From: a virus
Length of the DNA: 64,000 nt
Reading direction: 5' to 3' (one strand)
IMG/VR virus record: IMGVR_UViG_3300037193_002017
Location: 1-64,000 of that record
The position numbers and the translations under genes were made by a program. This document shows, piece by piece, positions 56,280 through 64,000 of this stretch (positions within the stretch are counted from its first letter, which is position 1; the number at the start of each line of letters is the position of its first letter). The notes under the pieces are model-generated. The model did not search any database and was not told the origin of the DNA. It saw only the letters and a list, made by a program, of their open reading frames with translations.

Positions 56280-57514
56280 TGAGGACTCTGACGAGGACGA
56301 CGACCGAGGAACACCGCCGTCTGCCGTTGTCCACGGCAGAGGTCGCCATCCGGGCGGCCGACGGCGACGACGGAGGCGAGCGGTTCAAGGGCTACGCCGC
56401 GGTGTTCAACTCCCGTACCGCGATCGGGAATCCGTTGAGGTGGGGGTTCTACGAGGAGATCGCGCCCGGGGCGTTCACGAAGACGCTGTCAGAGGGCGAT
56501 GCGCGGATGCTCATCGACCACGACTCGTACTTCGTCGTATCGAGGGTGTCGGCCGGCAGCCTGGACCTGGCCGAGGACGGGCGCGGCCTGGCCGTCGACT
56601 CCGCCCTCGACGCTGGCCTGTCGTACGTCAACGACCTGAAGGCCAACGTCCGGAACAAGAACATCACCGGCATGTCGTTCGGGTTCTACGTCGTCAAGGA
56701 CGACTGGACCTTGGAGAAGGTGGAGACCTCCGACGGACAGACCGCCGAGGTCGAGATCCGCCGGATCCTCGAGGTTCGCCTCATCGAGGTGTCCGCGGTG
56801 ACGTTCCCCGCGTACGAGGACACCGAGGCCGAACTCGCCAGCGTCCGCTCCGCGCTCCTGCGGCGCGGCGACCAGCAGGCCATCGAGCAGCGCGCGAAGT
56901 ACCGACCGGAGCTGCGGGACCTCCTGCAGCTCGTCGGCGAGGAGACGCCCGCCGAGGACACCCCGGCGGCCCGTACGGCCCCGGCCGTCGAGGAGCGGGC
57001 CGCGCTGGCGGTCCACTCCACCAGTACGTCGGATGCGGCGTGGGACGGTCCGGCGAACTCGAAGGATCTCCCCCAGGAGGAGTCGGCGCTGAGGATGGCG
57101 CACGCCTGGGTGGACCCCGAGGGCGACGCCGACACCAAGAGCAGCTACCGGTTCATCCACCACTTCGTGGGCGTGGACGGCGACGTCGGCGCCGCCTCAA
57201 CCGTCGCGTGCACCACGGCGATCGGCGTCCTCAACGGCGCCCGCGGCGGCACCACCATCCCCGACGAGGACCGCGAGGCGGTCTACAAGCACCTGGCCCG
57301 GCACCTGAAGGACGCCGGGCTGAAGGCGCCAGAGCTGAAGGCAGTTGGCAGCGAGCCGGGTGAGTCCACTCGCGAGACCAGCACACCGGAGACCGACCCC
57401 GCGGACACGGACGACACCGAGCCGGCAGAGACCACTCGGAGCGACCTCGACGCGCGCGTACTCCGGATGAAGGGCCTGGCCGCCCGCTTCGGGCTGGCCG
57501 CGCCCAGCTCGTAA
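56279..57514 (+). CDS. Prohead protease with long C-terminal domain
   Basis: A 411-residue protein. Residues 1-215 are an S78-type prohead protease: His81 in MLIDHDS, Ser133 in GMSFGF, and VSAVTFPAYEDTEA near residue 175. Residues about 255-360 form a separate domain (AWDGPANSKDLPQEESALRM; YRFIHHFVGVDG; EDREAVYKHLARHLKDAG) seen fused to some phage proteases or linked to scaffold proteins. The tail is acidic. The extra part may act as scaffold that the protease removes. Confidence 0.88.
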   Translation: MRTLTRTTTEEHRRLPLSTAEVAIRAADGDDGGERFKGYAAVFNSRTAIGNPLRWGFYEEIAPGAFTKTLSEGDARMLIDHDSYFVVSRVSAGSLDLAEDGRGLAVDSALDAGLSYVNDLKANVRNKNITGMSFGFYVVKDDWTLEKVETSDGQTAEVEIRRILEVRLIEVSAVTFPAYEDTEAELASVRSALLRRGDQQAIEQRAKYRPELRDLLQLVGEETPAEDTPAARTAPAVEERAALAVHSTSTSDAAWDGPANSKDLPQEESALRMAHAWVDPEGDADTKSSYRFIHHFVGVDGDVGAASTVACTTAIGVLNGARGGTTIPDEDREAVYKHLARHLKDAGLKAPELKAVGSEPGESTRETSTPETDPADTDDTEPAETTRSDLDARVLRMKGLAARFGLAAPSS

Positions 57515-57527
57515 CCCGTACTCACCC

Positions 57528-57560
57528 CGAAGGCCCGTGACCAGCTGGTGCGGGCCTTCG
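57528..57560 (+). terminator. Hairpin between protease and capsid genes
   Basis: CGAAGGCCCG at 57528-57537 pairs with CGGGCCTTCG at 57551-57560, loop 13 bases. It precedes the capsid ribosome site (AAGAGGAAG). It could stop transcripts or protect the capsid mRNA 5' end. Confidence 0.65.
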
Positions 57561-57582
57561 CCATGTCTGAAAGAGGAAGCAC

Positions 57583-58827
57583 ATGAGCGAGCAGCTCAGG
57601 CGGCTCATCGACGAGCAGAACACCCTGTGGCAGCGGATGCAGGACATCCAGACTGCCGCCGAGGGCGAGAAGCGCGACCTTACCGCCGAGGAGCGGCAGA
57701 ACTGGGACCAGGCGGAGGAACGGCTCACCGTCGTCTCCGGGGACATCGAGCGCCTCAACCGCATGGCCCAGATGTCGAAGATCGACCGCAGCCAGATCGC
57801 CGTCACCACCGGCGAGCCGGAGGGCCGCCGCGGCGGCGACCCCGGGGAGCAGGCGAAGCGGTACGCCGAGACCTTCGGGGCGTACCTGCGCGGCGGCATG
57901 GACCGGCTCACGCCGGACCAGCGGAACCTGATGATGGACCACGAGGTCGACCTGCGCGCGATGAGCGCGGGCATCGACACCGCCGGCGGGTTCACCGTGC
58001 CGGACGAGTTCCGCAACATCATGACCGAGACGATGAAGGCATACGGCGGCCTCCTCGCCCTGGCCGACGTCATCACGACCTCGACGGGCGCCGACCTGAA
58101 GTGGCCGACCAACGACGACACCGGCAACGAGGGCGAGATCCTCGGCGAGAACGACGAGGCCGGCGAACAGGACCTCAGCGTCGGCGGCCGGACGCTGAAG
58201 GCGTACACCTTCTCCTCCAAGCAGGTGAAGCTGTCCATGCAGCTCCTGCAGGACTCGGCGTTCAACCTCGAGACGTGGGTGCCCAGGAAGCTCGGCGAGC
58301 GCATCGGCCGCCGCGCAGCCCGCGCGTTCACCACCGGCACCGGCGTCGACCAGCCCGAGGGCCTGGCCACCAGCGCGGCCGTCGGCAAGCAGGGCGCCTC
58401 CGGCCAGACCACGTCGGTCATCTACGACGACCTGGTCGACCTCGAGCACTCCGTCGACAGCGCGTACCGGCCCAACGGCAGGTACCTCATGCACGACTCG
58501 ACCCTGAAGGTGATCCGCAAGCTGAAGGACACCCAGGGCCGCCCGCTGTGGGTTCCGGTCCCGGCCCCCGGCTTCCCTTCGACGATCAACGGCTTCGAGT
58601 ACTCGCTCGACAACTCGATGCCCACCCCGGCCGCGTCCGCAAAGACGATCGCGTTCGGCGACTTCAAGGCCGGCTACGTCATCCGCCAGGTGCAGAGCGT
58701 GCAGACGCTGCGCCTGAACGAGCGGTACGCCGAGAAGCTGCAGGTCGGTTTCCTGGGGTTCGCCCGCCTCGACGGCATGATCCAGGACTCGTCCGCGATC
58801 CGCATGTACCAGCACGCCGCCAGCTGA
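57583..58827 (+). CDS. Major capsid protein (HK97 fold, prophage B)
   Basis: A 414-residue protein. Residues 1-110 form a coiled-coil delta domain (EQLRRLIDEQNTLWQRMQDI; LTAEERQNWDQAEERL) to be removed by the protease. From residue 126 GIDTAGGFTVPDEFRNIM marks the mature start, followed by GGLLALADVITTSTGADLKW, AYTFSSKQVKLSMQLLQDSA, FTTGTGVDQPEGL and a spine helix. It is distinct from the capsid at 1-528. Hairpins lie on both sides, fitting high expression. Confidence 0.95.
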   Translation: MSEQLRRLIDEQNTLWQRMQDIQTAAEGEKRDLTAEERQNWDQAEERLTVVSGDIERLNRMAQMSKIDRSQIAVTTGEPEGRRGGDPGEQAKRYAETFGAYLRGGMDRLTPDQRNLMMDHEVDLRAMSAGIDTAGGFTVPDEFRNIMTETMKAYGGLLALADVITTSTGADLKWPTNDDTGNEGEILGENDEAGEQDLSVGGRTLKAYTFSSKQVKLSMQLLQDSAFNLETWVPRKLGERIGRRAARAFTTGTGVDQPEGLATSAAVGKQGASGQTTSVIYDDLVDLEHSVDSAYRPNGRYLMHDSTLKVIRKLKDTQGRPLWVPVPAPGFPSTINGFEYSLDNSMPTPAASAKTIAFGDFKAGYVIRQVQSVQTLRLNERYAEKLQVGFLGFARLDGMIQDSSAIRMYQHAAS

Positions 58828-58842
58828 CCGACACCCGCTCGT

Positions 58843-58874
58843 ACGGGCCCAGGAACTCGGGTTCCTGGGCCCGT
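58843..58874 (+). terminator. Strong hairpin after capsid gene
   Basis: ACGGGCCCAGGAAC at 58843-58856 and its perfect complement at 58861-58874 form a 14-bp stem with a TCGG loop. It lies in the capsid-downstream gap and may define the 3' end of a capsid message. Confidence 0.8.
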
Positions 58875-58899
58875 CGGCATCCACAGGAAGGAGCGCGTC

Positions 58900-59304
58900 G
58901 TGAAGGACGCGTACAGCAGCCTGCTCGTCAAGAACACCCTGACGCCGGCGGCGCGGACGGCGTCGGCGAACGGCACGACGGTGGACCGGGCCGAGGACTC
59001 CTCGATGTTCCAGGACGCCCTGGTCGTCATCCCCGTCGGCACGGTGACCGACGGAACCCACACCTTCGAGGTGCAGCACTCCGACGACAATTCGTCCTGG
59101 TCGGCCGTTGCCGACGCCGACCTGCAGGGCACCGAGCCCGCCGTCACCTCCAGCACGGACGAGACCGTGTACGAGCTCGGCTACAAGGGCGACAAGCGCT
59201 ACCTGCGTGTCGCGGTGACCGTGGCCAGTGCCACGACCGGCGGCGTGTACGGCGCCCACATCGTCCTTGCCAACCCGCGTGTGGCCCCGGTGGTGCGGAA
59301 CTGA
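58900..59304 (+). CDS. Head-associated beta-sandwich protein
   Basis: GTG 58900 follows AAGGAG. The 134-residue product is almost all beta: DALVVIPVGTVTDGTHTFEV, QHSDDNSSWSAVADADL, DKRYLRVAVTVASATTGGVY. This looks like an Ig or carbohydrate-binding sandwich. Located directly after the capsid, it is likely a head decoration protein. No database support was available. Confidence 0.6.
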   Translation: MKDAYSSLLVKNTLTPAARTASANGTTVDRAEDSSMFQDALVVIPVGTVTDGTHTFEVQHSDDNSSWSAVADADLQGTEPAVTSSTDETVYELGYKGDKRYLRVAVTVASATTGGVYGAHIVLANPRVAPVVRN

Positions 59305-59963
59305 TGCCGCGCATCTGCGTAAGGGAGGCGATCGCCGGGGCCGACTTCTCGTGGGTGCCCGGCGACGTCGTCGATCTCCCCGAAGAGGAAGCGGCCAGGT
59401 GGGCTGATGGCCATCGGGCCGTCCTCCTGGAGGATGGTGAATTCCGGGAGCCGGGCACCGACGGGCCGTCGATCGTGCACCAGCAGCCGCTGGTGGTCGG
59501 CGAGGACGGCCAGGAGCTCGAGGTCCTCGCCGCAACGCTCAAGGACCTCGACCCGCCAGCCGGGCAGGAGGACGGGCCTCGCTGGGTGCGGTGGTCGGTG
59601 ACTGTGCGCCTGTCCGTCCCGCCGTCCGAGCCCGGATCGGACGGCGGCGGTCAGGACGACGGCGAGGAGGCAGGGAAGCAGGACGGCGACGCCCCCGGCC
59701 CGCCTGCACTGTTCGACCCTCGCGAGCACAGCAACCGTGAAGTGCTCGCCTACCTCGACACCGTCGGCTACGAGGAGGCGCTGCGCGTGCTGGACCTGGA
59801 AGCGAACGAGGGCGATCCGCCCCGGGCGGGGATCATCAAGAACCGCGACAAGGTCCTCGAGGCCGCGCGCGCCCGCGACGGCGGGCAGGCCGGGGCGGAG
59901 AAGGCGGCCAAGACCTCGCGGGGTGGCGGCCGCGGCGAGCAGCCCGAGACCCGCGAGTGGTGA
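59304..59963 (+). CDS. Head protein of unknown function
   Basis: A 219-residue protein whose ATG overlaps the upstream stop. Residues 1-95 include VREAIAGADFSWVPGDVVDL, EEEAARWADGHRAVLLEDGE, similar to small head proteins. After a Gly/Asp linker, residues 140-190 (NREVLAYLDTVGYEEALRVL, then EAN-x-x-D-x-P-R) resemble the short helical HeH/LEM-like unit seen in phage head proteins. The end is Lys/Gly-rich. Function unknown. Confidence 0.55.
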   Translation: MPRICVREAIAGADFSWVPGDVVDLPEEEAARWADGHRAVLLEDGEFREPGTDGPSIVHQQPLVVGEDGQELEVLAATLKDLDPPAGQEDGPRWVRWSVTVRLSVPPSEPGSDGGGQDDGEEAGKQDGDAPGPPALFDPREHSNREVLAYLDTVGYEEALRVLDLEANEGDPPRAGIIKNRDKVLEAARARDGGQAGAEKAAKTSRGGGRGEQPETREW

Positions 59964-59974
59964 GGGGGTGAGCG

Positions 59975-60787
59975 GTGCCGTACGACCTCGGCGCGACCGC
60001 GCGCCTGACTGCTGAATGCCGGGACCCCGGCGGCACCCTCACCACCGCCAGCACGGCCGTTGTGACGGTGACCCTGCCGGATGCGACGACCGCGACCCCG
60101 ACGGTGACGAACACCGGGATCGGGCTGTACCGGGCGGACTACACCACGGCCCAGGCCGGACGGCATACCGTGCGCTGGCTGTTCACCAGCCCGGCTCACG
60201 CCTACACCGATTCGTTCGACGTGTGGGAGGCGGCGCCGCCCGCGGTGCTGTCCTTGAAGGACGCGAAGGACCTGCTCAAGAAGACGACCCCGGACGACGA
60301 CGCACGGGTGCGATTCTGGCTCAACGCCACCACGCGCGCCGTTGAGTACTTCGTCGGCCCGGTCATCGTCCGCCAGGTCGTCGAGGACCACCACGTGGGC
60401 GTGGTCACCGCGCTCGCCCTGCACCGGACGCCGGCCGTGTCGTTGGTGTCCGTCGCGGCGCTGCTGTCGGGCGGAACGTCGTACGACGTCGACGACCTCA
60501 ACTTGGACGGTGCGAAGGGGATCGTGACCCGGAAGGACGGCGGCCAGATGGTCGGGCCGCTCCGAGCCACCTACCGGGCCGGGCGGACGGTCATCGCGCC
60601 GAACACCACCGCCGCCGCGCAGGTGATCCTGCAGCACCTGTGGCGGACACAGACCGGTGAGGGCCGCCCGCAGCGCGGCACCTCCGACTACGACGTCACC
60701 GAACCCATTCCGGGCCTGGGATATGCGATCCCGAACCGGGCGGTGCAGCTGATGAATCCGGACGACCAAGGACCGGGGATGGCGTGA
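59975..60787 (+). CDS. Head-tail connector fused to an N-terminal Ig-like domain
   Basis: A 270-residue GTG-start protein. Residues 1-85 are an Ig-like sandwich (RLTAECRDPGGTLTTASTAV; GLYRADYTTAQAGRHTVRWL). Residues 95-265 are the gp6-like connector: LSLKDAKDLLKKTTPDDDAR, RFWLNATTRAVEYFVG, and IVTRKDGG. The connector part corresponds in role to 1375-1929 of prophage A, which lacks the Ig part. The fusion may place Ig domains around the neck. Confidence 0.75.
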   Translation: MPYDLGATARLTAECRDPGGTLTTASTAVVTVTLPDATTATPTVTNTGIGLYRADYTTAQAGRHTVRWLFTSPAHAYTDSFDVWEAAPPAVLSLKDAKDLLKKTTPDDDARVRFWLNATTRAVEYFVGPVIVRQVVEDHHVGVVTALALHRTPAVSLVSVAALLSGGTSYDVDDLNLDGAKGIVTRKDGGQMVGPLRATYRAGRTVIAPNTTAAAQVILQHLWRTQTGEGRPQRGTSDYDVTEPIPGLGYAIPNRAVQLMNPDDQGPGMA

Positions 60788-61254
60788 TGGCGACCTCCGC
60801 AGTACCGGGCGCCATCAGCGCCCTCCTGACCATCCTGCAGGCGTCCGCCGAGCTCGACGACGTGATGGTCATCGACGGGCCGCCGACCGACGACGTGGCC
60901 ACCGAGGACATCCTCGTCGTGGGCTGGTCGCCGCAAGGCGAGGCCGCCGCCGAGCTGGTGCAGAACTTCAACGCGGCCGGCGCCCGCACCAGGGACGAGG
61001 ACTTCACCCTCACCTGCTACATCGATTGCTGGTCCGGGGACTTCAACTTCGCCACCGTACGGGGCCGGGTGTTCGAGGTCCTCGGCGTCGTCGAGCAGGA
61101 GCTACGCGCCACCAGCTCCGACCCCACGGCACCGAACCTGAATGGCGCGGTGATGTGGGCGCACTTGACCCGGGGCGTGCTGCAGCAGTCCACCAACGAC
61201 CAGGGAATCAGGGCATCGCTGACATTCACCTTGTCCTGCCACGCCCGCCTGTAG
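60787..61254 (+). CDS. Tail terminator/completion protein
   Basis: The 155-residue product has ISALLTILQASAELDDVMVI, DILVVGWSPQGEAAAELVQN, and EDFTLTCYIDCWSGDFNF, an alternating pattern of tail terminators. GTG 60784 is an alternative start 1 codon earlier in a GTGA overlap. Located between connector and tube genes. Assigned by order and shape. Confidence 0.65.
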   Translation: MATSAVPGAISALLTILQASAELDDVMVIDGPPTDDVATEDILVVGWSPQGEAAAELVQNFNAAGARTRDEDFTLTCYIDCWSGDFNFATVRGRVFEVLGVVEQELRATSSDPTAPNLNGAVMWAHLTRGVLQQSTNDQGIRASLTFTLSCHARL

Positions 61255-61269
61255 CCCCCTAACTCGAGG

Positions 61270-61288
61270 AGCCCGCATGGTGCGGGCT
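61270..61288 (+). terminator. Short hairpin
   Basis: AGCCCGCA at 61270-61277 pairs with TGCGGGCT at 61281-61288 over a 3-base loop. It lies between the terminator-protein gene and the gene at 61319, similar in position to other hairpins of the head operon. Confidence 0.5.
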
Positions 61289-61318
61289 GTTCGCCATGCC
61301 CAAGCGAAGGAGGACCCT

Positions 61319-61603
61319 GTGGCGAAGGTCCGCTACATCGGCGACGAGCCGGTGACCGTACCCGAACTGTTCGGCCACGACCGCTTCGTCCAGCCGGACG
61401 AGGTCGTCACCGTCCCGGACGAGCGGTTCGCCGCCTACGTGTGCCAGCCGCGCACCTGGCAGGCCGTCGAGGAACCGGCCGACTGGAACACCACCACGCC
61501 CCAGGACAGCGACCAGCCGGGCGTGACGACCGCGCCCCCGGCGGCGAAGGCCCCGCCGAAAAAGACCGCAGCGACCAAGACGCCGTCGCAGAAGGAGGAC
61601 TGA
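61319..61603 (+). CDS. Small head/tail protein with Lys-rich tail
   Basis: GTG 61319 is chosen for its perfect AAGGAGG. The 94-residue product has KVRYIGDEPVTVPELFGHDR and DEVVTVPDERFAAYVCQPRT, a beta unit seen in small phage proteins, then an Ala/Pro/Lys-rich end like the prophage A protein at 753-1382. Role unknown; it precedes the tail tube gene. Confidence 0.6.
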   Translation: MAKVRYIGDEPVTVPELFGHDRFVQPDEVVTVPDERFAAYVCQPRTWQAVEEPADWNTTTPQDSDQPGVTTAPPAAKAPPKKTAATKTPSQKED

Positions 61604-61606
61604 TCC

Positions 61607-62593
61607 ATGGCGATCGGATCGGGTCTCGGCGCCCAACTCGGCATCGCCGCCGAGGTCACGTACGGCACGTACGTCGCGCCGACGAAGTTCATCGAGTTCA
61701 CCAAGGAAGGCCTCCAGCTCAAGAAGACGACCGCGCAGTCGGCGGGCATCGCGGCCGGCCGACTTCTCCCGCTGTCGGCGCGCCGTGTCGTCACCCGGCA
61801 GGAGGTGCAGGGCTCGATCGACCTGGAGGTCACCAATAAGGCCATGGGCCTGCTGCATCAGGCGCTGATGGGGACCACGGTCACGCCCGTGCAGCAGGGT
61901 GCGACAGCGGCGTACCTGCAGACCCACACCCTCGCCAGCGTCGCGGGCAAGAGCCTGTCGATCCAGAAGGGTGTCCCGCTGACCACGGGCACGGTGACCG
62001 ACAAGTCCTTCGTGGGCTGCAAGGTCACGAGCGCCGAGTTCAGCTGCGCGGTCGGCGAGATGCTGATGGGCACGTTCGAGTTCGACGGCAAGAACTGCGA
62101 CGAGGCCCAGTCCCTGGCCGCCGCCTCCTACCCGTCGATGAGCCCCTACCACTTCGGCCAGATGGCCGTGAAGATCGGGAGCTTCGGCTCGGAAGCGGCA
62201 ATCGACGGCATCCGCAAGGTCAGCTGCAAGATCGAACGGCCGCAAGACGTCGAGCGGTTCTACGCGGGCCAGGCCGGACTGAAGAAGGAACCGATCGAGA
62301 ACGACCAGGTGAAGATCACCGGGTCCTTCGAGTCGGACTACGTAGCGACCACCCTCGACGATCTCCATACCAGTGACGCTGCGACCAGCTTGGTGTGGGA
62401 GTTCGTCGGCCCGGTGATCGAGACCCCGCACGCCGAGACGTGGCGGCTGACCCTACCCGCGATCCGTATCGACGAGGGGCCGCCCGTCGTCGACGGCTTC
62501 GGAGTCGTCAAGCCCACGTTCAACTTCACCGGTCTCTACGACGGCACCAACCAGCCGAAGATCGAGATCATCTCGACGGACACCGCGCTGTGA
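61607..62593 (+). CDS. Major tail (tube) protein, prophage B
   Basis: A 328-residue protein with GGAGGAC upstream. It opens GSGLGAQLGIAAEVTYGTYV, typical of phage tail tube proteins, with LEVTNKAMGLLHQALMGTTV and a beta core (VTSAEFSCAVGEMLMGTFEF). It has no Ig-like extension, unlike the tube protein of prophage A. It precedes the tail chaperone genes. Confidence 0.85.
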   Translation: MAIGSGLGAQLGIAAEVTYGTYVAPTKFIEFTKEGLQLKKTTAQSAGIAAGRLLPLSARRVVTRQEVQGSIDLEVTNKAMGLLHQALMGTTVTPVQQGATAAYLQTHTLASVAGKSLSIQKGVPLTTGTVTDKSFVGCKVTSAEFSCAVGEMLMGTFEFDGKNCDEAQSLAAASYPSMSPYHFGQMAVKIGSFGSEAAIDGIRKVSCKIERPQDVERFYAGQAGLKKEPIENDQVKITGSFESDYVATTLDDLHTSDAATSLVWEFVGPVIETPHAETWRLTLPAIRIDEGPPVVDGFGVVKPTFNFTGLYDGTNQPKIEIISTDTAL

Positions 62594-62605
62594 GGTGAGG
62601 CCCTC

Positions 62606-63118
62606 ATGGTGCAGGACATCCGGATCATCGGGACCGGCCAGCTGCTCGAACTCTCCCGCAAGCTGAGAGCGGCTGGCCACGAGAACATCCGGTCCAGCTT
62701 CGCCCGCCGGATCCGGCGGGCGGCCGAGCCCCTGCAGGCCGACCTGCAGGAGACCATCCGCACCCTGCCCATCCAGTCCCAGCCTCGCAAGGCAGGCAGC
62801 CGCGGCGGCCCCTCACCCACCGATCGCCCGCTACGCCGTTCGATCGCCCAGGCCGTGCGGATCTCCGTCCGGGTCACTGGCAATCCGGGCGCGCGGGTCT
62901 GGCTCGACAAGAGCCGCCTGCCCCCGGACATCACGATGGGCGTGGTCAACCGCCTCAACGAAGGCAGGCTCAGGCACCCCGTGTTCGGCAACAAGCGCCG
63001 GTGGGTGCAGCAGACGACCACGCCGCTGTGGTGGGACAAGACCGTGCGGGCCCACCAGCCGCGCATCACGCGCGAGGTGGAGCGCGTCGTCGACGACGTG
63101 CGCCGCCGACTCGAATAG
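62606..63118 (+). CDS. Minor tail protein (gp10-like)
   Basis: A 170-residue basic protein: QLLELSRKLRAAGHENIRSS, FARRIRRAAEPLQADLQETI, then RPLRRSIAQAVRISVRVTGN and HPVFGNKRRWVQQTTTPLWW, ending in a helix. The V-F-G-N/K-R-R-W-V-x-Q pattern is common in HK97 gp10-type neck proteins. Its place after the tail tube is unusual, as these normally precede it. Confidence 0.65.
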   Translation: MVQDIRIIGTGQLLELSRKLRAAGHENIRSSFARRIRRAAEPLQADLQETIRTLPIQSQPRKAGSRGGPSPTDRPLRRSIAQAVRISVRVTGNPGARVWLDKSRLPPDITMGVVNRLNEGRLRHPVFGNKRRWVQQTTTPLWWDKTVRAHQPRITREVERVVDDVRRRLE

Positions 63119-63128
63119 GAGCACCACC

Positions 63129-63695
63129 TTGATCATCATCTACACCCCGGAGTTCGGTGGCGAACCCGAGCACTACGACGCGCGCGATCTGCTCGTGTCC
63201 GAGGCGTCGATCGTGTCGCGCACCATCGACATGAAGTGGGGCGAGATCCAGCAGGGCCTGGAGCAGGAGGACCTGGATGCGATGCGCGGCATCGTGTGGG
63301 TCCTCAAGAAGCGGCAGCAGCCGACCCTCCGCTTCGGGGACTTCGACCCGAAGGTCGACTCGATGGTCACCCGGATGTCCCGGCGCGAGGTCACCGACTA
63401 CGTCGAGAACGCCTTCAGCCTGGTCGGCACGGACCCTGATCTCACCCGGGAGAAGGTGGCGCAGGTTCTCAGCGAACTCCCGGACACCGCGGCCGCTGAT
63501 CCCGAGCACGCGCGGGCCCTGATCGAGCAGATGGCGAAGGACCCAAAAGACCAGCCGGACACGGAAGTTCCCGAGGAGCCGGTACCGGACGGCGAGTTGT
63601 CGAGCCCGAGCCCGACATCGAACTCGCCCGAGACCAGTACCTCCCCCTCTTCGCCCATCTCCTCCACATCCCCCCTGCAGGAGTCGACGGCCTGA
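63129..63695 (+). CDS. Tail assembly chaperone, short form (gpG-like)
   Basis: TTG 63129 follows AGGAG. The 188-residue protein has a beta start (FGGEPEHYDARDLLVSEASI), a helix-rich middle (EIQQGLEQEDLDAMRGIVWV; LRREV-like region) and a low-complexity Ser/Pro/Thr end after about residue 140, which is what remains when the ribosome does not slip. It precedes the tape measure. Confidence 0.8.
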   Translation: MIIIYTPEFGGEPEHYDARDLLVSEASIVSRTIDMKWGEIQQGLEQEDLDAMRGIVWVLKKRQQPTLRFGDFDPKVDSMVTRMSRREVTDYVENAFSLVGTDPDLTREKVAQVLSELPDTAAADPEHARALIEQMAKDPKDQPDTEVPEEPVPDGELSSPSPTSNSPETSTSPSSPISSTSPLQESTA

Positions 63696-63772
63696 CCGTC
63701 GTCGACTTCTACAACCTCACCGCCTGGATCGACCTCCACCTCCAGGCCCAGCAGTCGGAAGGCGGTGAGTGA
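63129..63772 (+). CDS. Tail assembly chaperone, -1 frameshift product (gpGT-like)
   Basis: CCCAAAA at 63542-63548 is read in frame as C-CCA-AAA, a canonical -1 slippery heptamer. After a one-base slip the frame stays open to 63772 and encodes LARDQYLPLFAHLLHIPPAG, then VVDFYNLTAWIDLHLQAQQS, a conserved-looking T domain with no start of its own. Prophage A shows the same organisation. The fused form should bind tail tube while G binds the tape measure. Confidence 0.85.
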
Positions 63773-63775
63773 CCG

Positions 63776-64000
63776 GTGACCTCGATGAACTTCATCCTCA
63801 CCGGCCGGGATGCACTCAGTCGCGTCCTGGACCGTGCCGGGGACGCCAGCGACCGCCTGGGCCGCAGGCTGCTGGCGGCGTCCATCAACGGCGACGCTGC
63901 CATGAGGCGGTTCACAACCAACGCCTCCCGCCACCTGGCCGGACTGGAGCGGGACACCACGGCCGGCGCGAAGGCCGTCGATCAGCTGAAGAAAGCCACA
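63776..64000 (+). CDS. Tape measure protein, N-terminal part (prophage B)
   Basis: From GTG 63776 (ATG 63785 is an alternative) the frame runs off the window. The visible 75 residues (MNFILTGRDALSRVLDRAGD, ASDRLGRRLLAASINGDAAM, RHLAGLERDTTAGAKAVDQL) form the helical, Ala-rich start typical of tape measure proteins. Position directly after the frameshifted chaperone supports this. Confidence 0.8.
   Translation, partial: MTSMNFILTGRDALSRVLDRAGDASDRLGRRLLAASINGDAAMRRFTTNASRHLAGLERDTTAGAKAVDQLKKAT

Noticed and set aside
56325-56336. DnaA-box-like TTGTCCACG in the protease gene
   Set aside because: Single mismatched copy in coding sequence; easily chance.
57283-59535. Long minus-strand frame
   Set aside because: It is opposite the capsid and protease genes, which have clear family features and codon bias.
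1-63772. One circular phage read twice
   Set aside because: The two capsid, tube and connector sets differ in sequence and domain content, so they belong to two phages.
1-64000. CRISPR arrays or insertion sequences
   Set aside because: No regularly spaced repeats of 25-40 bases and no transposase-like proteins were seen.

Overview
The window is high-GC actinobacterial DNA. Frequent GTG starts, GGAGG-type ribosome binding sites, a Streptomyces-like tRNA-Arg(CCT) fragment and the protein families all point to a Streptomyces or close relative. It holds parts of two different siphovirus-type temperate phages separated by about 6 kb of chromosome-like DNA. Both phages are cut by the window edges.

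Region A (1-18.4 kb, + strand) is the late half of prophage A. In order it carries the C-terminus of an HK97-fold major capsid protein, head-tail connector and neck proteins, a tail tube with a Big2-type Ig domain, tail assembly chaperones joined by a -1 frameshift, and a 1435-aa tape measure with a transglycosylase domain. Distal tail proteins, a beta-helix tail spike, an amidase-LysM endolysin, a holin, a coiled-coil membrane protein and a membrane-anchored collagen-like protein follow. It ends at a perfect 16-bp hairpin with a TTCG loop.

Region 18.4-24.6 kb holds a PIN-domain gene overlapped by a large partner gene, a HAD hydrolase, two XRE regulators (one with a TPR-like body) and four small genes of kinds common on Streptomyces chromosomes. 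The last 500 bp are non-coding. They contain terminators, a LexA-like box, an operator-like repeat and the displaced 3' half of tRNA-Arg(CCT), which marks the left attachment site of the next prophage.

Region B (24.6-64 kb) is prophage B. It begins with a tyrosine recombinase, repressor and Cro/Xis-like regulators. Next come about 30 small, tightly overlapping genes of mostly unknown function (27.8-42.8 kb), many with zinc-ribbon cysteines, including one DNA-binding protein that is the best candidate replication initiator. A control region at 43.2 kb has a perfect 31-bp palindrome containing back-to-back DnaA-box-like sequences. A cluster of membrane proteins (43.9-47.5 kb) follows; the first and last carry putative DNA-binding tails, and helically phased TCTACCG repeats lie at its 3' end. 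A moron-like lipoprotein cassette then precedes HNH, P-loop, terminase, portal, protease, capsid, connector, tail tube and chaperone genes, the last with a canonical CCCAAAA slippery site. The window ends inside the tape measure gene. The two capsid modules are clearly different, so this is not one genome read twice.

The strongest candidates for undescribed biology are the membrane-protein/phased-repeat module and the DnaA-box palindrome of prophage B. Both sit in a phage region with no recognisable polymerase, primase or helicase, suggesting heavy reliance on host replication and perhaps a plasmid-like replication or segregation stage. No function was tested; assignments rest on reading motifs by eye.
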